DNA of 9,226 bases, from the NCBI GenBank assembly GCA_030698645.1, contig JAUYMV010000538.1, forward strand, positions 1 through 9,226. Reading direction: 5' to 3'. The position numbers were made by a program, and so were the translations under genes. Under the pieces are notes generated by a model. That model ran no database searches. It saw nothing but the letters and a program-made list of their open reading frames with translations, and was not told the DNA's origin. Positions 1 to 8,261 of the stretch are shown here, piece by piece (position 1 is the first letter of the stretch; each line of letters opens with the position of its first letter). The DNA is from Mesorhizobium sp. Lineage in GTDB: Bacteria; Pseudomonadota; Alphaproteobacteria; Rhizobiales; Rhizobiaceae.

Positions 1-1
1 G

Positions 2-574
2 CGCCTGGCGCCCGCCTTCGCGGCCCAGGAGCGTGAGGCGGCGGTCTACGCGCTGCGCATCCTGCTCGCGGTCAGCGGCGGACGGGATCAATTGCCGGAG
101 GCCGACAGCGTGGCGGAACTGCTCGAGAAGGCCGCCCGGCCGCCCTTCCGCGCGACGCTGTCCGGAGCGGTGCTGGACGCGCGGGCATCGGGTATCTTCC
201 TGCGGCGCGAGGCCCGCGGGCTGCCCGGGCGGGTTCCGGCCGAAACCGGCTCCGTCTGGGGCGGACGCTTTTTCGTCGCGCCGACGGGCGGCGGGTCCGA
301 CATCGCTCCGCTCGGCAAGGAGGGTTCGATCCGGATGGCAGGCGAGGTCGAAGGTGTGCCCGGCGCGCTGGTGCGTGCGGCGCTCTTCGCTGAGCCGGGG
401 CTTTGGCGCGACGGCGAACTTATCGGGCTTGCCGGGGCGCTGCCGCGGATGGCGCCCTGGGCCGGCCTGCTGCCCTGCTTCGATCTCGCGCCCGCGCGCG
501 CCGTGGCGGCGCTTCTCGGGGCGGAATCTCCGCCTGCCTTGCCTTATGTCGACCAAACTGCCGCGTCAGCTTAA
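2..574 (+). CDS. tilS: tRNA(Ile)-lysidine synthetase TilS, C-terminal part (5' end outside window)
   Basis: TilS is a cytoplasmic ATP-dependent enzyme that attaches lysine to C34 of the CAU-anticodon tRNA-Ile, so that it reads AUA as isoleucine. Only the last 190 residues are visible: the frame is open from base 2 and ends at TAA 572-574. The N-terminal PP-loop ATPase domain with its SGGxDS motif lies upstream of the window. What remains is the alpha-helical middle (VYALRILLAVSGG) and the C-terminal substrate-binding region (RATLSGAVLDARASGIFLRRE), which I recognise as the pattern of rhizobial TilS proteins; this part of the family diverges strongly. Support also comes from position, because tilS usually sits directly before ftsH in Rhizobiales. 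A TTG at base 92 could be taken as a start, but the frame is coding-like before it. The product is inferred from the C-terminal half and the neighbourhood, not from catalytic residues. Confidence 0.82.
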   Translation, partial: RLAPAFAAQEREAAVYALRILLAVSGGRDQLPEADSVAELLEKAARPPFRATLSGAVLDARASGIFLRREARGLPGRVPAETGSVWGGRFFVAPTGGGSDIAPLGKEGSIRMAGEVEGVPGALVRAALFAEPGLWRDGELIGLAGALPRMAPWAGLLPCFDLAPARAVAALLGAESPPALPYVDQTAASA

Positions 575-593
575 CGCAATGGTAGCGTTGCGC

Positions 594-622
594 TTGGCAA
601 GGTGTGGCAGCCTCCCTATGTT
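594..622 (+). promoter_or_regulatory. Likely sigma70 promoter of ftsH
   Basis: A -35 element TTGGCA (594-599) is separated by exactly 17 bases from a -10 element TATGTT (617-622). In the rhizobial form of the consensus (CTTGAC-N17-CTATAT) this reads CTTGGC-N17-CTATGT. It lies in the 105-base gap between tilS and ftsH, so ftsH can probably be transcribed independently of tilS, with a start near 629 and a leader of about 50 bases. Seen by eye; not scored against a matrix. Confidence 0.5.
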
Positions 623-679
623 AGGCCGATCAATCCACACGGACGGCGCAGACCGACATACGCGCCAGCGGGACACATG

Positions 680-2614
<1,935 letters not shown>

Positions 2615-2643
2615 GGCCTGCGGCACGCGCCACGAAATCAGAG

Positions 2644-2670
2644 CCGCCGGGTGCAAGCCCGGCGGTTTTT
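2644..2670 (+). terminator. Intrinsic terminator after ftsH
   Basis: A perfect 8-bp stem, CCGCCGGG (2644-2651) with CCCGGCGG (2658-2665), has a 6-base loop and is followed by TTTTT (2666-2670). It begins 29 bases after the ftsH stop. It should end the ftsH transcript and isolate it from the orphan gene at 2764. Confidence 0.9.
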
Positions 2671-2763
2671 CGTTGCGTTAGAATCGCGGCGAAGAGTTGC
2701 GCAGACAGAAATACCTTTTATTGCTTCAGCCCTACTCGAGATTTCGCCGCATTGTTTCCAAGA

Positions 2764-3546
2764 ATGCCAGGAGTGCCTAAACTCACAGGATCAGAATCAG
2801 GGATCAATGTGGTGAATTCGCAGTTTGGGCACTCAATTCCTCCGCGCATACGCGTTGAGACTCTCCCCGACGAGGAGCGGCAGAGGGCTGGACATCTTTG
2901 GTCTCTTTTTGTTTCGCTAGAGGCCTCAATCATAAGCTTTTGGGATGCTGTAACCCTCTTCGACTACCTCTTGCCGATTTGTGACGGCATTGACGCTAGG
3001 GTTCAAGCTTCAGCAAATGTTGGAGGTTTTCCGAATTTTGAAGAATTGCATTTCGGCGCGCAGGTGCGTCGGTGGACGGCCTTGGCTGGTAGAGATGCGT
3101 CGGTAACAATTTTCAATTTCAGTGAGACCGTTGCGGAAATCGTTAGAGTGGCGAAATCTTGCCCTGCGCTCCACTCATTGATGGATTTCCAAAAATTGAC
3201 TGCGGCTAGCTCGGCCTTTGATGCCAGTTTTCCTCACGCGAAACGCATGAGAAACGCAGTCGCACACGCAGCCGATGAAGTGAAAACCGAGCGAGATTTA
3301 AACCTCAACTCGATCAGAAAGAGCAACGTAGTCCCGGGCATCACCATCGAGGGCGGCAGCCTGTTCGTCGGTTGCTCTATTGAGGGGCGCGTAATCAGGA
3401 TGCCGAATCGCGGGAAGATGGTCACCGTGGAGGTGACGGATGCCAAACTCAATGAGCTTGGGCGGATCAAGTCAAGTATCTACGCCGCGTTCGAAGCAGT
3501 TGATGCAGTCGTCGAAGCCCAGCGTCGGATTGCCGATCATCGCTAA
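2764..3546 (+). CDS. Hypothetical protein with a HEPN-like RNxxxH motif, AT-richer than its neighbours
   Basis: The 260-residue product belongs to no family I can name. The N-terminal two thirds looks alpha-helical (LWSLFVSLEASIISFWDA, FSETVAEIVRVAKS) and ends in KRMRNAVAHAADE, where R163 and H168 form an Rx4H pattern like the catalytic motif of HEPN ribonucleases. The C-terminal part (about 185-235) looks beta-rich (ITIEGGSLFVGC, GKMVTVEVTD), followed by a helix. No signal peptide or membrane helix is seen, so it is probably cytoplasmic. ATG 2764 is the first ATG in frame after ftsH, although the frame itself stays open far into ftsH as a shadow; no good ribosome-binding site precedes it, and GTG 2773 is possible. 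Base use is foreign-looking: 2881-2940 has 27 G+C of 60 and 2941-3000 has 32 of 60, against 39 of 60 in 4801-4860, with codons such as ATA, TTA and AAA. It has no partner gene on its strand and converges on TetR with a 16-base gap. HEPN membership rests on one motif plus helicity. Confidence 0.75.
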   Translation: MPGVPKLTGSESGINVVNSQFGHSIPPRIRVETLPDEERQRAGHLWSLFVSLEASIISFWDAVTLFDYLLPICDGIDARVQASANVGGFPNFEELHFGAQVRRWTALAGRDASVTIFNFSETVAEIVRVAKSCPALHSLMDFQKLTAASSAFDASFPHAKRMRNAVAHAADEVKTERDLNLNSIRKSNVVPGITIEGGSLFVGCSIEGRVIRMPNRGKMVTVEVTDAKLNELGRIKSSIYAAFEAVDAVVEAQRRIADHR

Positions 3547-3562
3547 TTAGCCTCGATCCGCC

Positions 3563-4201
3563 TCAGCCCGCCGCCCGCTCCAGTGCCAGCAGCATGTGCG
3601 CCTCGATGTCGGCGCGCAGGCGCGTGCGGGCGGCTTCGCCTTCGGTGACCAGATAGAGGTCGACCAGCGATCCGAGCAACACGTTCAGGAAATGCAGCCG
3701 GTCGGGCGGCGCATCGGCGGCCTCCGGCACGAAGCGGGCGAGGAACGGCGTCAGTATGCCGCTCGCGACGCGATCCTCGTTGGCGTCGAAATCGGCCTCG
3801 ACCGGGCGGATCCGGCGCATGGCGCGCAACAGTCCCGAATGGGCGGGAATGGCGAGCGCGGCCTCCAGATAGGCGCCGAGCAAGGCCCGCGCCGCGTCCT
3901 CGCGGCCCATGCCGTCCGGCAGCGCGTCGAGCGCCGCTGAACAGTGCGCGACAATGCGCGCCACGGTCGCGTCATAGGCGTCGAGCAGCAGCGCCTCGCG
4001 GTCGGGGAAGTAGCGGTAGACGGCGCCGACGGAGACGGCGGCCTCGGCCGCCACGCGCGTCGTCGTCACCGCCGCCTCGCTTTCGTCCGCCACGAGACGT
4101 TCGACGGTGTGGAGCAGAGCCGCCCGCGTCTTGCGCGCGCGCTGCTGCAGCGGCAGGATCGTGCGCGCGGCGTCTTCGAGGGGGACAAATAGAAGCGTCA
4201 T
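3563..4201 (-). CDS. TetR/AcrR-family transcriptional regulator
   Basis: A 212-residue one-component repressor of the TetR type: an N-terminal helix-turn-helix binds DNA as a dimer, and a larger C-terminal helical domain binds an unknown ligand and dimerises. The DNA-binding domain spans about residues 22-75. The turn and recognition helix are in TTTRVAAEAAVSVGAVYRYF (46-65), with the family signature VGAVYRYFPDREALL. The C-terminal domain (about 90-212) is helical and Ala/Leu-rich, and no effector class can be assigned. The start ATG is at 4201-4199. No Shine-Dalgarno sequence is visible before it and about 20 residues precede the first helix, so a leaderless transcript or a later start is possible. 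It is divergent from the beta-helix gene (80 bases between start codons), and the palindrome at 4205-4225 directly abuts its start, which suggests autorepression and control of the neighbouring pair. Base composition is host-like. Confidence 0.95.
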   Translation of the reverse strand: MTLLFVPLEDAARTILPLQQRARKTRAALLHTVERLVADESEAAVTTTRVAAEAAVSVGAVYRYFPDREALLLDAYDATVARIVAHCSAALDALPDGMGREDAARALLGAYLEAALAIPAHSGLLRAMRRIRPVEADFDANEDRVASGILTPFLARFVPEAADAPPDRLHFLNVLLGSLVDLYLVTEGEAARTRLRADIEAHMLLALERAAG

Positions 4202-4204
4202 GTG

Positions 4205-4225
4205 AAAGTGAAACTATTTCATTTT
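4205..4225. promoter_or_regulatory. Candidate TetR operator (palindrome)
   Basis: The core TGAAA-CTA-TTTCA (4209-4221) is a perfect inverted repeat with a 3-base centre. It extends outward with one mismatch to arms AAAGTGAAA and TTTCATTTT (8 of 9 pairs). It lies 3 bases from the TetR start codon and 2 bases upstream of TTGACA in the divergent direction. A bound dimer would overlap the TetR transcription start region and sit against the other promoter. Its size and symmetry fit TetR-family operators; the pairing of this site with this regulator is inferred from position. Confidence 0.6.
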
Positions 4226-4227
4226 TG

Positions 4228-4233
4228 TTGACA
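4228..4233 (+). promoter_or_regulatory. Perfect -35 hexamer TTGACA before the beta-helix gene
   Basis: TTGACA (4228-4233) matches the sigma70 -35 consensus exactly and lies 48 bases before the start codon of the beta-helix gene, directly beside the putative TetR operator. No convincing -10 element stands at 16-18 bases spacing (CAGCTT is at 4251-4256). The promoter may therefore be weak, or the hexamer may be coincidental. On the minus strand the same bases read TTGTCA, which could serve the TetR gene. Confidence 0.4.
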
Positions 4234-4281
4234 AGGCCAGAGCCGCATAGCAGCTTTGTGAAAACCGAGGGGACACCATCC

Positions 4282-5520
4282 ATGCGCACGCAGCTTGCCG
4301 CAACGCTGTTTTCACTGTTGGCCGGGGTTTCCTCCGCCAGTCTCGCGTCGGCCGCGGAGATCGCGGTCGAGGCCGGCGAGGGCGCCAGTGAACGCCTCAT
4401 CGAGGCGCTGATCACGGTCAAGCCCGGCGACACGGTGAAGATCGGCCCTGGCCTCTACGAACTGACCGAGGGCCTGTCGCTCGACGTCGACGACGTGCGG
4501 GTGGTCGGCGCGGGGGCCGGCCAGACGGTGCTGTCGTTCAAGGGCCAGACCGGCGCGGGCGAGGGGCTTCTCGTCACCTCGGACCGAGTCGTGCTGGAAG
4601 ATTTCGCGGTCGAGGATTCGAAGGGCGACGGCGTCAAGTCGAAGGGATCGGACCAGATCACCTTCCGCAATCTCTCGGTCACCTGGAGCGGCGGGCCGAA
4701 GGCGGAGAACGGCGCCTACGGCGTCTATCCGGTATCGTCGAAGAACGTGCTGATCGATGGCGTGCTGGTTTCGGGCGCGTCGGACGCCGGCATCTATGTC
4801 GGCCAGAGCGACAACATCGTCGTGCGCAACTCCCGCGCCGAATACAACGTCGCCGGCATCGAGATCGAGAACTCGACCAGGGCCGACGTCCACAAGAACA
4901 CCGTGACGCACAACACGGGGGGCATCCTCGTCTTCGACCTGCCCAACCTGCCGGTGCAGGGCGGCCACGACATCCGCGTCTTCGACAATGACGTGGTCGA
5001 CAACGACACCGCGAATTTCGCGCCGAAGGGCAACATCGTCGCCATCGTGCCGAAAGGCATGGGCATCATGGTGATGGCCAACCGCAACGTGCACGTGTTC
5101 GGCAACCGGCTGTCGGGCAACGGCACGACCCATGTCCTCATCAACGCCTATCCGAACGACTACGACGACGACAACTACATGTTCGTGCCGCGCGGCGTGT
5201 ATGTGCACGGCAACACCTATGGCGAGGGCGGCGGCGCGCCGGACGGCGAGGTCGGCAAGACGATCTCCGACGTCTCGGGCATCCCGGTGCCGGACATCGT
5301 CTGGGACGGCGTGACGCGCATCCCGGAATATTTCTCCTGGGTGGCGGCGCAGGACAAGATCTACATCGACGAGGCGGAGGGAACCACCTTCGCCAACCTG
5401 AAGATGATCTCGCAGATGCTGCTGCCGTGGTCGACCGCGCCGGACACGAACATTTCCGCCTACAAGGGCTCGCTGCCCGAGCCGGCGCCGGTCAAGCTGC
5501 CGCAGGACGGCGGCGCGTAG
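4282..5520 (+). CDS. Secreted parallel beta-helix protein (TIGR03805-type), partner of the diheme cytochrome
   Basis: The 412-residue product has a Sec signal peptide (MRTQLAATLFSLLAG... cut near ASA/AE, about residue 24) and no lipobox cysteine, so it should be periplasmic or secreted. The rest consists of right-handed parallel beta-helix turns (PbH1-type): repeated short strands with Asn/Gly turns such as NVLIDGVLVSGASDAGIYVG, DNIVVRNSRAEYNVAGIEI and DVHKNTVTHNTGGILVFDLPN (G214-N222), then FDNDVVDND and NVHVFGNRLSG. An acidic loop (D293-D297) lies in a conserved-looking NAYPNDYDDD segment. From memory, this is the TIGR03805 family, which regularly occurs beside TIGR03806 proteins; the function of the pair is unknown, although beta-helices often bind or cut polysaccharides. 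I see no lyase catalytic set. The start is ATG 4282, because GAGGGG (4267-4272) lies 9 bases upstream and the signal peptide begins there. In-frame TTG 4225 is a spurious extension. Confidence 0.93.
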   Translation: MRTQLAATLFSLLAGVSSASLASAAEIAVEAGEGASERLIEALITVKPGDTVKIGPGLYELTEGLSLDVDDVRVVGAGAGQTVLSFKGQTGAGEGLLVTSDRVVLEDFAVEDSKGDGVKSKGSDQITFRNLSVTWSGGPKAENGAYGVYPVSSKNVLIDGVLVSGASDAGIYVGQSDNIVVRNSRAEYNVAGIEIENSTRADVHKNTVTHNTGGILVFDLPNLPVQGGHDIRVFDNDVVDNDTANFAPKGNIVAIVPKGMGIMVMANRNVHVFGNRLSGNGTTHVLINAYPNDYDDDNYMFVPRGVYVHGNTYGEGGGAPDGEVGKTISDVSGIPVPDIVWDGVTRIPEYFSWVAAQDKIYIDEAEGTTFANLKMISQMLLPWSTAPDTNISAYKGSLPEPAPVKLPQDGGA

Positions 5521-5555
5521 GCGCGCGCTCTGCAATGTGGCGCAACCCCCTCACC

Positions 5556-5598
5556 GGTTTGCCGCGCAGACCACCTCTCCCCCTCGAAAGGGGAGAGG
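5556..5598. repeat. Tandem-hairpin palindromic element in the beta-helix/cytochrome gap
   Basis: There are two adjacent hairpins: GGTTTGC (5556-5562) with GCAGACC (5566-5572), including one G-U pair, then a perfect 9-bp stem CCTCTCCCC (5574-5582) with GGGGAGAGG (5590-5598) and a 7-base loop. Together with the preceding CCCCCTCACC (5546-5555), this resembles the CCCTCACC...CCTCTCCCC...GGGGAGAGG elements scattered between genes in Mesorhizobium and relatives. There is no T-tract, so it is not a standard terminator. It could stabilise RNA or attenuate between the two genes. Only one copy is in the window, so its status as a repeat rests on recall. Confidence 0.55.
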
Positions 5599-5621
5599 AA
5601 ACGCCGCCCGCCCTTCGCGCC

Positions 5622-6665
5622 GTGCGCGATCTCCTGCTCGCGCTGGTGTTCACCCTTGGCGGCCTCGCCTCCGCGCATGCCGTCTCCGCAGACGCCATCC
5701 TTGCCGAAAGCCCGCCCAAGCTGCTCTCGGCGTTCGGCTTCTTCACCGATGCGCGCACGCAGGCGCCTGCCGACGGCGTTGTGCCCTTTGCCCTCAACAC
5801 GCCGCTGTTTTCGGATTACGCGCTGAAGTTCCGCTTCGTGCACGTGCCGGCGGGGCAGGCGGCCAGCTACGACGATGCCGAAGCGTTCGAGTTTCCGGTC
5901 GGGACCGCGCTGATCAAGACCTTTGCCTTCCCGGCGGACCTGCGCAAGCCGACGGAGAACGTCCGGCTGATCGAAACGCGCGTGCTCTTGCGCAACGCGA
6001 CCGGCTGGCACGCCTCGGCCTATGTGTGGAATGAAGGGCAGACCGACGCGGAGCTGAAGATCGCCGGCGCCAGGGTGGCGATCGAGACGGTCTCGCCGGA
6101 CGGCGCGCCGCTGGCCTTCACCTATGCGGTTCCCAACAAGAACCAGTGCAAGGGCTGCCATGCCTTCAATGGCGAGATCGTTCCGCTCGGTCCGAAGGCG
6201 CGCAACCTGAACGGCGATTTCGCCTATGCAGGCGGCGCCGCCAACCAGCTGGCGCACTGGTCGGCCGCCGGCATTCTCGCCGGGGCGCCGGAGCCTTCGG
6301 CCGCGCCCGCCGCGCCCGACTGGACCGACACGAGCGCGTCGGTCAACGACCGCGCCCGCGCCTGGCTCGACGTCAACTGCGCGCATTGCCACCGCCGCGA
6401 AGGCCCGGCGTCCAATTCGGGCCTCTACCTGACCTACTCCGAAGGCGATCCCGTCGCGCTCGGCATCCGCAAGCGGCCGGTCTCGGCGGGGCGCGGCGCA
6501 GGCGACCGCGCCTTCGACATCGATCCGGGCAATCCGGACGGATCGATCCTGACCTACCGCGTCGAAAGCACCGAGGCCGGAATCATGATGCCCGAACTCG
6601 GCCGCACGCAGACCGACGTCCGCGCCGTGGCGCTCCTGCGCGAGTGGATCGAAGGACTTCGTTAG
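5622..6665 (+). CDS. SO2930-type diheme c-type cytochrome (TIGR03806 family)
   Basis: The 347-residue product is a periplasmic electron-transfer or redox protein with two covalent haem sites, CKGCH (176-180) and CAHCH (253-257). A candidate distal methionine ligand is in GIMMPELGRT (M322/M323). An N-terminal domain of about 150 residues without haem (FALNTPLFSDYALKFRF, GTALIKTFAFP, RLIETRVLLRN) is typical of the TIGR03806/SO2930 family. From GTG 5622 the protein begins MRDLLLALVFTLGGLASAHA, a good Sec signal peptide without a lipobox. The alternative ATG 5535, 14 bases after the upstream stop, would add 29 residues encoded by the palindromic element (NPLTGLPRRPPLPLERGEE) and bury the signal sequence, so I prefer GTG. 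Neither start has a clear ribosome-binding site. It probably shares a transcript with the beta-helix gene. In this family the two genes recur as a pair, sometimes fused, and the substrate is unknown. Confidence 0.9.
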   Translation: MRDLLLALVFTLGGLASAHAVSADAILAESPPKLLSAFGFFTDARTQAPADGVVPFALNTPLFSDYALKFRFVHVPAGQAASYDDAEAFEFPVGTALIKTFAFPADLRKPTENVRLIETRVLLRNATGWHASAYVWNEGQTDAELKIAGARVAIETVSPDGAPLAFTYAVPNKNQCKGCHAFNGEIVPLGPKARNLNGDFAYAGGAANQLAHWSAAGILAGAPEPSAAPAAPDWTDTSASVNDRARAWLDVNCAHCHRREGPASNSGLYLTYSEGDPVALGIRKRPVSAGRGAGDRAFDIDPGNPDGSILTYRVESTEAGIMMPELGRTQTDVRAVALLREWIEGLR

Positions 6666-6748
6666 TCTAACCCGTCCGCACACCATTAACCGGCGAATGC
6701 TAGTCTCTCTCCCGGTGCGACTGCCGCAGAACGGACCGTAACACGGCC

Positions 6749-6761
6749 TCACACAATGTGA
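6749..6761. promoter_or_regulatory. Small palindrome TCACA-N3-TGTGA before glmM
   Basis: TCACA (6749-6753) and TGTGA (6757-6761) form a perfect 5-bp inverted repeat with a 3-base centre, 71 bases upstream of the glmM start in a 167-base gap. It could be an operator, but a 5-bp arm is short enough to occur by chance. The rest of the gap shows no convincing promoter and no terminator with a T-tract after the cytochrome gene. Confidence 0.25.
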
Positions 6762-6832
6762 TGCCCGCGGGTGCGTCTCTTGTGGCAAAAGCGTGACAGA
6801 CGCGAACAACGCGGCGGGGATACTCGAAAAGC

Positions 6833-8185
6833 ATGTCGAGACGGTATTTTGGTACGGACGGAATCCGGGGACAGGCGAATTCCTTCCCGATGACAGCGGA
6901 AATCGCCATGAAGGTCGGCATGGCCGCCGGCATGTCGTTCCAGCGCGGGACGCATCGTCATCGCGTCGTGATCGGCAAGGATACGCGGCTGTCGGGCTAC
7001 ATGATCGAGAACGCCATGGTGGCCGGCTTCTGCGCCGCCGGGATGGACGTCTTCCTGCTCGGCCCGGTGCCGACGCCCGCCGTCGCCATGCTGGCGCGCT
7101 CGCTGCGCGCCGACATCGGCGTCATGATCTCGGCGTCGCACAATCCCTACCAGGACAATGGCATCAAGCTGTTCGGCCCGGACGGCTACAAGCTTTCCGA
7201 CGAGATCGAACTGCGCATCGAGTCGATGCTCGACAAGGACCTGCAGCCGTCGCTCGCCGACGCCGAGGCGCTCGGCCGCGCCAAGCGCATCGACGGCGTG
7301 CATGACCGCTACATCGAATTCGCCAAGCGCACGCTGCCGCGCTCCATGTCGCTGTCGGGCCTGCGCATCGTCATCGATTGCGCGAACGGCGCCGCCTACA
7401 AGGTGGCGCCCGCGGCGCTCTGGGAACTCGGCGCCGAGGTCATCGCCATCAATGTCGAGCCGAACGGCCTCAACATCAACCGCGAATGCGGCTCGACGCA
7501 TCCGATGGGCCTGTCGAAGAAGGTGCACGAGGTGCGCGCCGACATCGGCATCGCGCTCGATGGCGACGCCGACCGCATGGTCATCGTCGACGAAAACGGC
7601 ACCGTCATCGACGGCGACCAGATCATGGCTGTCATCGCCGAATCCTGGCACCAGTCCGGCCGGCTCGCCGGCGGCGGCGTGGTCGCCACCGTGATGTCCA
7701 ATCTCGGCCTCGAGCGCTTCCTCGGCGACATGAACCTGTCGCTCCAGCGCACCAAGGTCGGCGACCGCTACGTCGTCGAACACATGCGCGCGCACGGCTT
7801 CAACGTCGGCGGCGAGCAGTCGGGACATATCGTGCTGTCGGATTTCTCGACGACCGGCGACGGCCTCGTCTCGGCGCTCCAGATACTTGCCTGCATCAAG
7901 CGCTCCGGCAAGCCGGCGAGCGAGGTCTGCCGCAAGTTCGAGCCTGTTCCGCAGGTACTGAAGAATGTCCGCTTCAACGGCGGCAAGCCGCTTGAGAGCG
8001 ACCCGGTCAAGGCGATGATCGAGGATGCCCGCTCGCGCCTCGGCGACAGCGGACGCCTGGTGATCCGGCCGTCGGGGACCGAGCCGCTCATCCGCGTGAT
8101 GGCCGAAGCCGACGACCGCAGTCTCGTCGAGACCGTCGTCAACGATATCGTCGGCGTCATTTCCTCGCTGCGCACCGCCGCCTGA
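6833..8185 (+). CDS. glmM: Phosphoglucosamine mutase GlmM
   Basis: GlmM converts glucosamine-6-phosphate to glucosamine-1-phosphate in the cytoplasm, a step toward UDP-GlcNAc for peptidoglycan and lipopolysaccharide. The 450-residue protein matches the family length and carries all four alpha-D-phosphohexomutase domains. The N-terminus is [10 protein letters not shown]. The phosphoserine site is in [13 protein letters not shown] with S102, the same number as in E. coli. The magnesium loop is DGDADR (243-248). The sugar-binding loop is GGEQSGH, and the C-terminal phosphate-binding loop is [14 protein letters not shown] (from R412). The start is ATG 6833, because [13 protein letters not shown] is the standard beginning; GGGGA (6816-6820) lies 12 bases upstream, a rather long spacing. 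In Rhizobiales glmM usually follows ftsH directly; here the accessory genes at 2764-6665 separate them. It is presumably essential, so it needs a promoter in the 6666-6832 gap or read-through from the cytochrome operon. Confidence 0.98.
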   Translation: MSRRYFGTDGIRGQANSFPMTAEIAMKVGMAAGMSFQRGTHRHRVVIGKDTRLSGYMIENAMVAGFCAAGMDVFLLGPVPTPAVAMLARSLRADIGVMISASHNPYQDNGIKLFGPDGYKLSDEIELRIESMLDKDLQPSLADAEALGRAKRIDGVHDRYIEFAKRTLPRSMSLSGLRIVIDCANGAAYKVAPAALWELGAEVIAINVEPNGLNINRECGSTHPMGLSKKVHEVRADIGIALDGDADRMVIVDENGTVIDGDQIMAVIAESWHQSGRLAGGGVVATVMSNLGLERFLGDMNLSLQRTKVGDRYVVEHMRAHGFNVGGEQSGHIVLSDFSTTGDGLVSALQILACIKRSGKPASEVCRKFEPVPQVLKNVRFNGGKPLESDPVKAMIEDARSRLGDSGRLVIRPSGTEPLIRVMAEADDRSLVETVVNDIVGVISSLRTAA

Positions 8186-8261
8186 CCGCTCTTCGCATTC
8201 AAGCCGCCGCCCGGGGGGGCCGCCCGCGGCTCCCGCGGCAAGTTATCACACAGAAAAGTAA

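Noticed and set aside
571..580. TTAAC at the tilS stop as a CtrA site for ftsH
   Set aside because: There is no second TTAA at the required 7-base spacing; it is a lone half-site.
2671..2763. An attachment site, tRNA fragment or small RNA between the ftsH terminator and the orphan gene
   Set aside because: No tRNA-like T-loop, direct repeat or further hairpin with a T-tract was found; only a weak possible -35 (TTGCGC, 2697) without a matching -10.
4225..4281. TTG 4225 as the start of the beta-helix protein
   Set aside because: It would put 19 residues before a canonical signal peptide, and the strong ribosome-binding site GAGGGG fits ATG 4282.
4312..5535. A 407-codon antisense frame over the beta-helix gene, and similar long antisense frames over the cytochrome (5460-6809) and glmM (6749-7828)
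   Set aside because: All mirror well-supported plus-strand genes and translate to Val/Asp/His/Arg-rich sequence without motifs; they are composition artefacts.
6661..6671. GTTAG-T-CTAAC palindrome at the cytochrome stop codon as a terminator
   Set aside because: The 5-bp arms with a 1-base centre cannot form a useful hairpin, and no T-tract follows.
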